From Cocleimonas flava (GTDB lineage Bacteria; Pseudomonadota; Gammaproteobacteria; Thiotrichales; Thiotrichaceae): a DNA stretch of 64,000 nt. This document shows positions 35,349-44,416 of the stretch, in pieces. Positions within the stretch are counted from its first letter, which is position 1; each line of letters begins with the position of its first letter. Where the stretch lies: NCBI RefSeq assembly GCF_004339015.1, contig NZ_SMFQ01000005.1, forward strand, positions 558,001 to 622,000. Direction: 5' to 3'. Below the pieces are notes generated by a model that searched no databases, was not told the DNA's origin, and saw nothing but the letters and a program-made list of their open reading frames with translations. The translations under genes were made by a program, and so were the position numbers.

Positions 35349-36283
35349 GTAAGATTGATTGGTCAAAATACGCACCTTTGATTGCCCTAATTGTGCTCGT
35401 TGCAATTTCAGCTATGGCTAGTGAGCACTTTTTAGCAGCACGAAACATCTCCAATGTCTTAAGACAGGTATCTTATACAGGCATTATCGCTTTAGGCATG
35501 ACTTTTGTGATTATCGCTGGCGGTATAGATTTATCAGTCGGTTCAATGCTGGCGTTAGTCGGCGTGCTAACTGTGATGATTCTCAATGCTGTGGGTGAAG
35601 GCTGGTTTGCCGTGGTGTTAGCCATCGGTGCGGCGATTGCATTGGGTGCTTTATTTGGTTTAATTAATGGCGCCATAGTTACCAAAGGCCGAGTCGCAGC
35701 CTTTATTGCCACACTTGCAACCATGTCAATTTTCCGATCATTGACGTTATATATCAGCGATGCTGGCGAGATTGTTTCTACTAATCAAAAGTATCCAGAT
35801 GTCGGTGGAGGCTACTTTCTTTCGGTACCAAACCCAGTCTGGGTGTTTTTATCACTCGCTATAATTTTCCACATATTACTCAACCACACCGCTTTTGGAC
35901 GTCATGTTTGCGCAATTGGTTCTAATGCGACCGTTTCTGCTTATTCTGCGATTAAAGTTAAAACAATCTATTTAATCACCTTTGTAATTACTGGCGCTAC
36001 CGTAGGTATTTCTGCCGTGATGCTGTCATCCCGACTTAATTCTGTAAGCCCCGGCGACGCTGGTTTATTTTACGAATTAGACGTTATTGCAGCGGTCGTT
36101 ATTGGCGGTACATCTCTAGCAGGTGGCAAGGGAACAATCTGGGGAACGGTGATTGGTGTCATCATTTTAGGAATCATAAACAACATGCTGAATTTGTTAG
36201 GTGTATCAGCATATCTACAAGGCACGGTAAAAGGTCTTGTGATTTTAGTCGCAGTGTTAGCACAGTACAAACAAACCCGCTAG
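35345..36283 (+). CDS. Sugar ABC importer permease (RbsC/XylH type)
   Basis: The 312-residue protein has about eight to ten hydrophobic helices and the family motif GMTFVIIAGGIDLSVGSM, then GRVAAFIATLATMSIFR and VIGGTSLAGGKGTIWGTVIG. Length fits RbsC-type permeases. It follows the ATPase by 90 bases. Confidence 0.93.
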   Translation: MSKIDWSKYAPLIALIVLVAISAMASEHFLAARNISNVLRQVSYTGIIALGMTFVIIAGGIDLSVGSMLALVGVLTVMILNAVGEGWFAVVLAIGAAIALGALFGLINGAIVTKGRVAAFIATLATMSIFRSLTLYISDAGEIVSTNQKYPDVGGGYFLSVPNPVWVFLSLAIIFHILLNHTAFGRHVCAIGSNATVSAYSAIKVKTIYLITFVITGATVGISAVMLSSRLNSVSPGDAGLFYELDVIAAVVIGGTSLAGGKGTIWGTVIGVIILGIINNMLNLLGVSAYLQGTVKGLVILVAVLAQYKQTR

Positions 36284-36410
36284 CCAACACTGTCACATGA
36301 AAACTTGAGTAGGAAGTGGTGTGGCATTCAACACATCAAATAATACTTAAGTGAAAAGTAGTCATTGTTTTAAATAAACAATTTTGTGTTAACACTATAG
36401 GAGAGTAGAA

Positions 36411-37373
36411 ATGAAAGGTGTTTTAAAAGTAATAACAATGAGCATCATATTAATGATGGTGCCTTTAACTGGTATGGCAGCAGATAAATATAAAATCGGT
36501 GTCAGCGTTCCATCTGCTGATCACGGCTGGACAGCTGGTTTACTATGGTGGGCAAAAAAGGCGACTGATGAACTGGCGGCTAAAGACAGTCAACTTGAGT
36601 TTTTTGTAGTAGCAGCAAGCTCAGGTACTAAGCAGGTAGGTGATGTTGAAGATCTTATGATCAAAGGAATAAATGCACTAGTTATCTTGCCGCACAACCC
36701 TGCTACTTTACAAAAAGTAATCGAAGAAGCTTATGCTGAAGGTATCTATACGGTTGTGGTTGATCGCGAATTAGCAAACCCAGCTCAAGATGTCTTTATT
36801 GCTGGAGATAACCCAGGTTTAGGCCGTGTTGGCGCAGAATGGTTAGCGAAAGAAATGGGCGACAAAGGAAATATAGTAGTGTTAGAAGGAATGCAGATAC
36901 CTATCAACAAGCAACGTGTGGATGCCTTTAACGAAGTAATTTCAAAGCATTCAGGGATTAATATTCTTGATTCACAACCTGCTGACTGGTCAACTCAAAA
37001 AGCACTTTCAGTCATGGAAAACTTCTTACAAAAACACAAAAAGATAGATGCTGTTTGGTGTCAAGACGACGATATGCTTAAAGGTGTAATGCAGGCAATT
37101 AAAGAGTCTGGTCGCACTGATATAAAAACGGTACTAGGTGGAGCTGGTTCAAAAGACATCATTAAAATGGTTATAGACGGAGACCCGGTTGTCCGCGCAA
37201 CAGTGACTTACAGCCCATCAATGATCGCATCAGGAATTGCACTTGCAGTAGCTGGCGTCAAAGACGAAACTCTTGGCAATCTTTATCATAAACCAACCCG
37301 ACTTATTCTCGGCGCAGAGTTAGTGACCAAAGAAAACGCTAAAGATTACTACTACCCTGATTCGGCTTACTAG
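36411..37373 (+). CDS. Sugar-binding periplasmic protein (RbsB type)
   Basis: The 320-residue protein has a signal peptide (cleavage after GMAA) and family features: KIGVSVPSADHGWTAGLLWWA, DLMIKGINALVILPHNP, VVVDRELANPAQDVFIAGDN. It delivers a pentose or related sugar to the permease encoded upstream. TAGGAGAG precedes the ATG. The gene is last in the operon and separated by 127 bases, so a secondary promoter may raise its level. Confidence 0.93.
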   Translation: MKGVLKVITMSIILMMVPLTGMAADKYKIGVSVPSADHGWTAGLLWWAKKATDELAAKDSQLEFFVVAASSGTKQVGDVEDLMIKGINALVILPHNPATLQKVIEEAYAEGIYTVVVDRELANPAQDVFIAGDNPGLGRVGAEWLAKEMGDKGNIVVLEGMQIPINKQRVDAFNEVISKHSGINILDSQPADWSTQKALSVMENFLQKHKKIDAVWCQDDDMLKGVMQAIKESGRTDIKTVLGGAGSKDIIKMVIDGDPVVRATVTYSPSMIASGIALAVAGVKDETLGNLYHKPTRLILGAELVTKENAKDYYYPDSAY

Positions 37374-37391
37374 ATCTTTTTGATGAAAAAT

Positions 37392-37421
37392 AACAGGCAC
37401 TTACTTCTTTAAGTGCCTGTT
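37392..37421 (+). terminator. Hairpin after the sugar-binding protein gene
   Basis: Perfect 12-bp arms AACAGGCACTTA and TAAGTGCCTGTT with a six-base loop, 18 bases after the stop. The following T run is short, so it may be a weak terminator or mRNA-stabilising stem. Confidence 0.75.
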
Positions 37422-37475
37422 TAACAGCTTTACATTCACAACTTAAAACATTCAAATAATCATTAATTCACAGTA

Positions 37476-37538
37476 AAAAAGTGCCTCAAAGGTGGGGGGT
37501 GGCTTTCCATGTCACCCCCCACCTTTGAGGCACTTTTT
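37476..37538. repeat. C-rich repeat, paired form with perfect 26-bp arms (copy 6)
   Basis: Left arm 37476-37501 and right arm 37513-37538 are perfect inverted copies around an 11-base spacer. Each arm is a complete C-rich element (A or T run, GTGCCTCAAAGGTGGGGGGT and its complement). It would form a very stable hairpin with T runs on both strands, hence a bidirectional terminator. It also shows how single copies could derive from a symmetrical element. Confidence 0.9.
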
Positions 37539-37826
37539 CATCTCATTTATTATCTGTTTTTTAAGCTAAGCACCCCAAGCAACATCCATTATTGTAACTA
37601 GTCATATTTCATTTCCACCTTAAGTTTTATCCCTAATACCTTAACCATCTAAAAGAGACAAAACCAAACAAGAATAAGTAAATAAAAGACCATAAGTTTC
37701 TATTCAGAAATTCGATCTATAAATTCATTTAAGTTATTATTAGCCCCTTGGAACCGCAAAAATACTCAGTAGCAATATCTCTACTGGGCTAGGCCGGTTA
37801 AATAAAATTTATAGGGAAAACAAGTC

Positions 37827-39278
37827 ATGACTGAATCTCCATTTAAACTCGATCGTCGCACCAAGATTGTCGCCACTTTGGGACCATCTTCAAGCGATGA
37901 AGCCTCTATTAGAAGCTTATTAGATGCAGGGGTGAGTGTATTCAGACTGAATTTTAGTCATGGAACCCACGAAGAACAAAAAGCCAGACTAGACTGTATT
38001 CGCAAGTTAGAAAAAGAAGTGGGTCGCCCCGTAGGTATTTTGGCAGATCTTCAAGGCCCAAAACTAAGAATTGGCACGTTTTCAGAAGACAACGTCCACC
38101 TAGACGTTGGCCAAACCTTCACGCTTTATCTGGATGAGCACCGAGGAGATAGTACAGGCGTCAAACTACCTCACCCTGAAGTCTTCGCAGCTCAGAAAGT
38201 AGGCGAAGAACTATTGGTTGATGATGGTAAAATTCGCTTGCGCATTACTGAACTCACTTCCAACAAAATGGTTACAGAAGTCATGGTTGGCGGAATAATC
38301 TCGGAACGTAAAGGAGTGAACGTCCCCGGCGTTTCTCTACCGATCAGCCCGCTGACGAAAAAGGATCGTATTGATCTTAAGTATGCATTAGAGATTGGGG
38401 TTGAATGGGTTGCTTTATCATTTGTTCAACGTGTCGAAGATCTGATTGAAGCCCGTGAGTTAATCGGTGGAAAAGCAGGTTTACTGGCGAAATTGGAAAA
38501 ACCTTCTGTACTAGATGATCTAGAAAATATCGTTAAACACTCTGATGCCATAATGGTAGCAAGAGGCGATTTGGGCGTTGAGCTACCTCCAGAACGTGTT
38601 CCATCTATTCAAAAACGAATTGTCCAGGTCGCTAGATCTCAAGGCAAGCCAGTTATCGTTGCGACTCAAATGCTCGAGTCTATGATTCATCACCCTATTC
38701 CTACCCGAGCAGAAGCGTCGGATGTTGCCACAGCGATTTACGATGGTGTTGATGCTGTGATGTTATCTGCTGAAACTGCAGCCGGAAGTTACCCTGAAGA
38801 AGCCGTTTCAGTAATGGGGCGAATTATCAGCGAAACTGAAAGCGATAAGAATTATCGTCAGATGCTACAAATATACCCACTCATTGGTGAAATCTCTGAT
38901 GCGGATGCGATTGCAATTGCAGCATCTCAAATTGCCAAAGATAGAGAATGTGTTGCTGTAGTTACTTTTACCAGCACAGGCTCAACAGCCTTACGTGCTG
39001 CTCGTAATCGTGGTGTTGTTCCAATACTCGGATTAACACCATCGGATCATGTCGCACGAAAGTTATCGCTGGTTTGGGGTGTGTATTCCATTCAAACCAA
39101 AGATGTTGCTTCCTTCTCTGAAATGGTTGGCAAGTCGGTACGTATGGCTATGAGAAAAGGCATAGCAAAATCGGGAGATAGAATAGTCGTTACAGCAGGC
39201 GTACCATTCGGAACACCAGGCTCTACCAACACGATTCGTTTAACCAAGGTTTCGGAAAACTACGAAAAAGAAGAATAA
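37827..39278 (+). CDS. pyk: Pyruvate kinase
   Basis: The 483-residue protein starts with RRTKIVATLGPSS and contains RLNFSHG, ILADLQGPKLRIG, the catalytic Lys in LLAKLEKPSVL, MVARGDLGVELP and the KPVIVATQMLESMI and SAETAAG segments. It converts phosphoenolpyruvate to pyruvate. It sits between the xylose and uronate islands and could be co-expressed with either, since the Eda pathway ends at pyruvate and glyceraldehyde-3-phosphate. It is monocistronic with its own terminator. Confidence 0.97.
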   Translation: MTESPFKLDRRTKIVATLGPSSSDEASIRSLLDAGVSVFRLNFSHGTHEEQKARLDCIRKLEKEVGRPVGILADLQGPKLRIGTFSEDNVHLDVGQTFTLYLDEHRGDSTGVKLPHPEVFAAQKVGEELLVDDGKIRLRITELTSNKMVTEVMVGGIISERKGVNVPGVSLPISPLTKKDRIDLKYALEIGVEWVALSFVQRVEDLIEARELIGGKAGLLAKLEKPSVLDDLENIVKHSDAIMVARGDLGVELPPERVPSIQKRIVQVARSQGKPVIVATQMLESMIHHPIPTRAEASDVATAIYDGVDAVMLSAETAAGSYPEEAVSVMGRIISETESDKNYRQMLQIYPLIGEISDADAIAIAASQIAKDRECVAVVTFTSTGSTALRAARNRGVVPILGLTPSDHVARKLSLVWGVYSIQTKDVASFSEMVGKSVRMAMRKGIAKSGDRIVVTAGVPFGTPGSTNTIRLTKVSENYEKEE

Positions 39279-39311
39279 TGTAGATTACATCACTGAAACG
39301 TAAATATTATA

Positions 39312-39344
39312 TTAAAAGAGCCGAATATTATTCGGCTCTTTTAA
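39312..39344. terminator. Intrinsic terminator after pyk
   Basis: Perfect 15-bp arms TTAAAAGAGCCGAAT and ATTCGGCTCTTTTAA with a three-base loop. The arms end in T runs on both strands, so it can act in both directions. Confidence 0.92.
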
Positions 39345-39377
39345 TGAGAAAAAGGAAAGAATGGTAAGTAAGGGAAA

Positions 39378-39404
39378 AAACGCCCCCTACTTCACATCAA
39401 ATTT
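39378..39404 (+). repeat. C-rich repeat, degenerate copy 7
   Basis: ACGCCCCCTACTTCACATCA lacks the later T run and the GRGGC part. It is next to the tctA stop codon. It looks like a decayed member of the family. Confidence 0.5.
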
Positions 39405-40904
39405 CTATTGAAGCTGCGGCTTAGCAACCTTTTTCCTAAGCATCTTGATTAGTGGAATTAACCAAATCAGGATAGTGAGTACACCAAGCGTAGCTGAAAT
39501 CGGTCTAGAGAAAAACGCTAACAATTCGCCGTCTGCTTTTATCATCGATGATAAGAACATCTCTTCGAGCATTGCACCTAATACGATACCTAATATTGTT
39601 GGCGCAATCGGAAAACCATTCTCTTCCATAATGTAAGCTAAAACACCCATTGCTAACATGATAACAACTCCAAATACTGAGTTTGTTATCGCAAAAGAAC
39701 CGACTAAACAGAAAATCAAAATAGCGGGCATCAGCATCCGAGAAGGAATTTTAAGCAACTGCGATGAAAGCCTTATAGCGAGGTAGCCTAGAGGTAAAAG
39801 CAATAGATTAGCCACAAAAAATGCGATAAAAACAGCATTCAGTAACTGTGGATTTTCCTGAAAAATCATTGGCCCAGGATTCATGCCCTTCATATAAAGC
39901 ACACCTATCGCAATCGCCGTAACAGAATCACCCGGTATACCAAATACCAGTGCAGGAACCCAGGCACCTGCTAAACCTGCATTGTTTGCCGAACCCGCAT
40001 CAACCAAGCCTTCTACATGACCCGTTCCGTATTTTTCTTTCTCTTTCGATGTGCGTTTTGAAACACCATAAGAAACCCAGGCTGCAATGTCTGCACCTGC
40101 ACCTGGTAGAACGCCGGTCACAGCTCCAATTGAGCTGCCTCTAAAAACATTAAATTTGTATTTAAATAAAACACCACCAACCCCTTTGAACAAATTAGTA
40201 AGCGATTGTACTGGCACTTTAGGGCGCGAATTATTTTTAGCTGCCACAAAACGAAGCACTTCTGAAATGGCAAACATACCAATCATGGCAGGAATAAAGC
40301 TCACTCCTGACAACATCTCTGTACTACCGAAAGTGAAACGAGGATGTCCAGAGATAAGATCAATACCAATAGTGGCAATGAACAGGCCAATCAATAAAGA
40401 TACAAAACCTTTTAACGTTGAACCACTAGAGACAACAACTGCACTAGAAAGCCCTAAACATGCTAACCAAAAATATTCATAAGAAGAAAATTTGAAAGCA
40501 AATTCGGCCAATGCAGAAGTCGCCATCATCAGTACTACTGCACCGATGAGACCACCGATAATAGAAGTGGTTAAACCAACACCCAATGCTAACTGTGCCT
40601 TTCCTTTTCGGGTCATGGCGAATGCTTCATCGCAATAGGCGGCGGAGGCAGGTGTACCGGGAATACGGAGCAACGCGCCAGGAATATCGCCGGCAAAAAT
40701 TGCTGTGGCAACAGTCGTTACAATGGCTGCAATCGCAGGCACTGGATCCATAAAGAAGGTTACAGGAATAAGAAGTGCGGTTGCCATGGTGGCAGTTAGA
40801 CCCGGAATTGACCCAACAACTAATCCAAAAGCAGCGGCACCGACCATTACCATTAATACGTAAGGGTCAAAAATTAATGAGAGTCCACCAATAAACGCAT
40901 CCAT
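39405..40904 (-). CDS. tctA: Tripartite tricarboxylate transporter large subunit TctA (second system)
   Basis: The 499-residue protein has about twelve helices and the family motifs GSIPGLTATMATALLIP, GVLPGAGADIAAWVSYG and VFGIPGDSVTAIAIGVLY. It is related to, but clearly distinct from, the copy at 21.5 kb. It is the last gene of a tctC-tctB-tctA operon next to the uronate genes, so a sugar acid is a likely substrate. Confidence 0.93.
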   Translation of the reverse strand: MDAFIGGLSLIFDPYVLMVMVGAAAFGLVVGSIPGLTATMATALLIPVTFFMDPVPAIAAIVTTVATAIFAGDIPGALLRIPGTPASAAYCDEAFAMTRKGKAQLALGVGLTTSIIGGLIGAVVLMMATSALAEFAFKFSSYEYFWLACLGLSSAVVVSSGSTLKGFVSLLIGLFIATIGIDLISGHPRFTFGSTEMLSGVSFIPAMIGMFAISEVLRFVAAKNNSRPKVPVQSLTNLFKGVGGVLFKYKFNVFRGSSIGAVTGVLPGAGADIAAWVSYGVSKRTSKEKEKYGTGHVEGLVDAGSANNAGLAGAWVPALVFGIPGDSVTAIAIGVLYMKGMNPGPMIFQENPQLLNAVFIAFFVANLLLLPLGYLAIRLSSQLLKIPSRMLMPAILIFCLVGSFAITNSVFGVVIMLAMGVLAYIMEENGFPIAPTILGIVLGAMLEEMFLSSMIKADGELLAFFSRPISATLGVLTILIWLIPLIKMLRKKVAKPQLQ

Positions 40905-40914
40905 AAATAATTCT

Positions 40915-41412
40915 CTAAAAACCGAGTGGGCCGATAGGTAATGGCACTAAAAGCCATACACCAAATAATAATTTACTCACACCTGTCATAAACAGTGCGG
41001 CAATAAAAGAGGCGACAACACCATTTTGAAGTCGTAGAAACAATACAAGTAAAATCGAAAACGCCGTTATTACAAACCCTAATGTATCCACAAAGAAGAT
41101 GTAAAAAAGTATGCTTAAAATTACGACGAAAAAATTGATAACCGAACGAGGCTTTTCGCGCCATCCAGCAATCGTTAGTAAGTTGGACTCTTTGCTTATA
41201 GCTTCTTCTATTGGGCTAGAAGCTGTACGTTGTTTATATCCACTAACGACGAGAAGGCAGCCACAAATAATTAAACCAACACCAATTAATACGGGAAAAT
41301 CTGAGGCGCCGAAACGTTGTCCGTGCAAAGCAGGAAATGTTCGAGTGTAGATGATTTCTGCGATAGCAAAAACAATCAAGAAAATGCCAAATACTGCATC
41401 ATTAAATTTCAT
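40915..41412 (-). CDS. tctB: Tripartite tricarboxylate transporter small subunit TctB (second system)
   Basis: A 165-residue protein with four hydrophobic helices, MKFNDAVFGIFLIVFAIAEI at the start and the GASDFPVLIGVGLIICG loop typical of TctB. It lies between tctC and tctA, ten bases before tctA. Confidence 0.86.
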   Translation of the reverse strand: MKFNDAVFGIFLIVFAIAEIIYTRTFPALHGQRFGASDFPVLIGVGLIICGCLLVVSGYKQRTASSPIEEAISKESNLLTIAGWREKPRSVINFFVVILSILFYIFFVDTLGFVITAFSILLVLFLRLQNGVVASFIAALFMTGVSKLLFGVWLLVPLPIGPLGF

Positions 41413-41450
41413 TGAATGCTTGGCTCCTGAATATGGTGAGAATAATGAAA

Positions 41451-41489
41451 GTACCTCTATTACTGATTGTTATCTAGCAATAGAGGTAC
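41451..41489 (-). other. Intercistronic stem-loop between tctC and tctB (second system)
   Basis: Perfect 11-bp arms GTACCTCTATT and AATAGAGGTAC around a 17-base loop, just after the tctC stop. No T run follows, so an mRNA-stabilising role is more likely than full termination. Confidence 0.68.
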
Positions 41490-41504
41490 CTTTGAACAAA
41501 AAAC

Positions 41505-42491
41505 TTACTTAGCAAGACCAACAGCTTTCATCACAACACCAAGTGACTCATCGCTTTTCTTCATCCAGCTTTTAAAGTCATCGCCCGCTTTATATGTCAT
41601 TCCAAAGCCGCGACCATCCATAAACTTTTTGAAATCATCTGAATGCCAAACTTTGTTCATTGCTGCGCTTAACACATCTGTTTCAGCTTTAGGTAAACCA
41701 GCTGGAGCAACAATACCGCGCCATGATGCCATTTCCCACTCAGGGCCACCCACTTCTTGCAAAGTAGGAACATCAGGGAAAGCAGCTAGACGCTCTGAAG
41801 ACATAACACCGATTGCTTTCACTTTACCTGCAGATAACAAACCAGACGCTTCTACGATTGAACAAGTAACAACATCAACACCTTCTGCAACCAACTCTTG
41901 AAGACCACCTGCTGAACCTTTCGAAGGAACCCATGGTACTGCAGACTGCTCTAAACCAGACTTGTTTAGCATACCTGCCAGAGCAAGATGCCAAATACCA
42001 CCTTGACCTGTACCAGAAGCTTTATGCTTGCCAGGGCTAGCTTTAGCCGCATTAATTACTTCGCCTGCATCTTTCCACTCTGAATCTGCACGTACGATAA
42101 CGCCAGCTGGGTCAGTATTGTAAAGTGCAATAGGCGTGTACTTTTCATACGTTAGATCGGTTAAACCAGCCCAATGCATCATGCCTGTTTCTACTGTTGC
42201 TACGCCGATGGTATATCCGTCAGGTTTTGCGTTTGCAATTGCAGAGTGACCTACGACTCCGCCTCCGCCAGTGCGGTTAACTACATTAACAGGCTTGCCT
42301 AATTCTTTTTGTAACAAACTACCAATAATACGACCTGTGGCATCAGTTCCACCACCCGCTCCCCAAGGAACGATTAACGTAATTGGACGCTCAGGATATT
42401 CTGCCATAGCAGGCGCAGTTACTGCCGCCAAAAGTGTTGTTGCAGCAACTATACCTGCTGTTGTGCGAATGATTTTTTTAAATGATTTCAT
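41505..42491 (-). CDS. tctC: TctC/Bug-family solute-binding protein (second system)
   Basis: The 328-residue protein has a signal peptide (cleavage after APAMA) and Bug motifs YPERPITLIVPWGAGGGTD and VNRTGGGGVVGH. GGAGGAATAACT precedes the ATG. It delivers a carboxylate, probably a sugar acid, to TctAB. Four phased TTACAA repeats lie 30-70 bases upstream. Confidence 0.93.
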   Translation of the reverse strand: MKSFKKIIRTTAGIVAATTLLAAVTAPAMAEYPERPITLIVPWGAGGGTDATGRIIGSLLQKELGKPVNVVNRTGGGGVVGHSAIANAKPDGYTIGVATVETGMMHWAGLTDLTYEKYTPIALYNTDPAGVIVRADSEWKDAGEVINAAKASPGKHKASGTGQGGIWHLALAGMLNKSGLEQSAVPWVPSKGSAGGLQELVAEGVDVVTCSIVEASGLLSAGKVKAIGVMSSERLAAFPDVPTLQEVGGPEWEMASWRGIVAPAGLPKAETDVLSAAMNKVWHSDDFKKFMDGRGFGMTYKAGDDFKSWMKKSDESLGVVMKAVGLAK

Positions 42492-42522
42492 AGTTATTCC
42501 TCCGTTAAACTTTCTCTTATAA

Positions 42523-42560
42523 TTACAAACAATTTACAACTTATTTACAAATAATTACAA
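42523..42560. promoter_or_regulatory. Phased TTACAA direct-repeat array (tctC/kduD promoter region)
   Basis: TTACAA begins at 42523, 42534, 42545 and 42555, giving spacings of 11, 11 and 10 bases, so all lie on one face of the helix. The array is in the divergent spacer between tctC and kduD. Similar arrays occur at 48.9, 49.1 and 53.2 kb, next to other uronate genes. The likely binder is the GntR regulator at 49179, by inference. Confidence 0.6.
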
Positions 42561-42695
42561 TATACTATTTATAGCAGTTATACACTAATTATTCCTATTC
42601 ATAAGCAACTAATAATTAATGGTTTAACGTTTTTCTATTAAAAATAAAAATGATACACAGGACTTAAGACTCTACAAACACGATAAGGACACATC

Positions 42696-43460
42696 ATGAA
42701 AAACGTATTTGATTTAAGTGGACAAACAGCCTTGGTCACTGGGTGCAAACGCGGCATTGGCAAAAGTATGGCAATAGCTTTGGCTGAAGCAGGTGCAGAT
42801 ATTATTGGTGTGAGTGCAAGTCTCGAAGCAGAAGGGAGCGATATCGAACGAGCAGTGACAGCATTAGGTAGAAAATTTTCATCCTATGCATGCGACTTCT
42901 CTGATCGTGATGCACTTAAATCGTTCGCCAATCAAATTAAAGTGGATGGTCATAAACCAGATATTTTAGTCAACAATGCGGGTACCATAAAAAGAGCGCC
43001 AGCTGCTGAGCATGAAGATGACTTATGGGATGAGGTCTTAGAAGTTAACCTAAGCGCGCAGTTTGTAGTAAGCCGTGAGATTGGCCGAGACATGATCAAG
43101 CGAGGTAGTGGCAAGATCATTTTCACCGCTTCTTTACTGACTTTCCAGGGTGGCATTACTGTCCCAGGCTATGCGGCATCAAAAGGAGGAATTGGCCAAT
43201 TAACCAAAGCTTTGGCGAATGAGTGGGCATCAAAAGGCATTAACGTAAATGCAATCGCTCCGGGTTATATCGCTACTGACAATACTCAGGCATTACAAGA
43301 TAATCCTGAACGTTCCCAATCTATACTCGAACGTATTCCTGCAGGCCGCTGGGGAAAACCTGAAGATTTCGCAGGGCCTGTTGTTTTCCTTGCTTCGTCA
43401 GCCTCAAATTATGTGCACGGAACTATTTTGACAGTAGACGGCGGCTGGATGGGGCGTTAA
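42696..43460 (+). CDS. kduD: KduD-type 2-deoxy-D-gluconate 3-dehydrogenase/diketouronate reductase (SDR)
   Basis: The 254-residue classical SDR has TALVTGCKRGIGKSMA, NNAGTIKRAPA, the active-site YAASKGG and the KduD-like C-terminal IPAGRWGKPEDFAGPVVFLAS. KduD interconverts 2,5-diketo-3-deoxygluconate and 2-keto-3-deoxygluconate (KDG) in unsaturated-uronate breakdown. It is divergent from the second tctCBA operon. Its KDG product would feed KdgK and Eda in this island. Confidence 0.88.
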   Translation: MKNVFDLSGQTALVTGCKRGIGKSMAIALAEAGADIIGVSASLEAEGSDIERAVTALGRKFSSYACDFSDRDALKSFANQIKVDGHKPDILVNNAGTIKRAPAAEHEDDLWDEVLEVNLSAQFVVSREIGRDMIKRGSGKIIFTASLLTFQGGITVPGYAASKGGIGQLTKALANEWASKGINVNAIAPGYIATDNTQALQDNPERSQSILERIPAGRWGKPEDFAGPVVFLASSASNYVHGTILTVDGGWMGR

Positions 43461-43504
43461 CCCACAATTAAAGTTGGAGGCAAACAGGAACCAAACCTAT
43501 CAAC

Positions 43505-44416
43505 CTAAGTTGCCCCATCCTTTTTTGCTTTGAATTTTAAACGTCTTTCACGATACCAGATAATAAGTCCTGAAATAATGATAACGAGCGCACCCAGAAT
43601 GGTAAATTCATCAGGCACCTCATCATAAAATATGAAGCCTAAAATGGTCATATAGATAATAAAACTATAAGAATATGGCATCAAAACTGAAGCTTCTGCA
43701 TGCTTATGCGCCCGGGTCAGTAGCTCGTGCCCAGCCCATGAAGCGAAACCCACCCATGTCATCAACATCAACGCTTTCAGGGTCACCGGCTGCCATAACC
43801 ATACAGCAAAGGGCAGAAAGACAAGCGCACCGACCAAGCCGGTAAAAAACTGCAACACATGAGGACGAACTTTAGCGGCAAGCTTTCGAGTGATGATCGA
43901 ATAGATAGCCATTGCTATTGCAGCAAACAGAACCAGAAAAGACGCCCAATGAAAGCTCTCATTGAAAGGAGAGACAATAATAACAACGCCAACAAATCCC
44001 ATAAAAATAGCGAACCAACGCCAAGGTCCAACACGCTCACCTAAAATAGGTCCTGAGATCAAACTAACAAAAATAGGAACCGTAAACAGAATCGCTGAAT
44101 ACATACTCAAGGTTAAATACTTCAACGAGTAAAAAACACAGGCTGTAACACTAGCCAGCATTGCGCCACGAATAACTAGCAGCCAAAAGTGATCTTTAAT
44201 CTCGTTTTTATCAAAGCCTCGAAACGAAATTTCAGTGGTACCAATCGCCAATTGAAAACTATAGCGAATAAACGCTAACTGAAAAGCGGGATACCCTAAT
44301 AACACCAACCACTTGGTTGTTCCATCCGTCAAAGAGAAGAACAAATAAGCAATCAGTATTAATAAAATACCGAAATTAACTCTATCCGGTATTTGCGGCG
44401 CTGAAACAACTTTCAT
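43505..44416 (-). CDS. DMT-superfamily (EamA) membrane transporter
   Basis: The 303-residue protein has about ten hydrophobic helices in two EamA repeats. The ATG overlaps the stop of the upstream dehydrogenase by one base (TAATG), so the two are co-translated. Substrate unknown; the context suggests a sugar acid or metabolite exporter. Confidence 0.85.
   Translation of the reverse strand: MKVVSAPQIPDRVNFGILLILIAYLFFSLTDGTTKWLVLLGYPAFQLAFIRYSFQLAIGTTEISFRGFDKNEIKDHFWLLVIRGAMLASVTACVFYSLKYLTLSMYSAILFTVPIFVSLISGPILGERVGPWRWFAIFMGFVGVVIIVSPFNESFHWASFLVLFAAIAMAIYSIITRKLAAKVRPHVLQFFTGLVGALVFLPFAVWLWQPVTLKALMLMTWVGFASWAGHELLTRAHKHAEASVLMPYSYSFIIYMTILGFIFYDEVPDEFTILGALVIIISGLIIWYRERRLKFKAKKDGAT

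Larger units (their letters stand above)
37374..37826. other. Intergenic region between the xylose operon and pyk
   Basis: This 453-base gap has the 37392 hairpin and the paired C-rich element at 37476. The rest (37540-37826) is AT-rich pyk leader with a small stem CAGTAG/CTACTG near 37770-37790. No gene was found. Confidence 0.55.
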
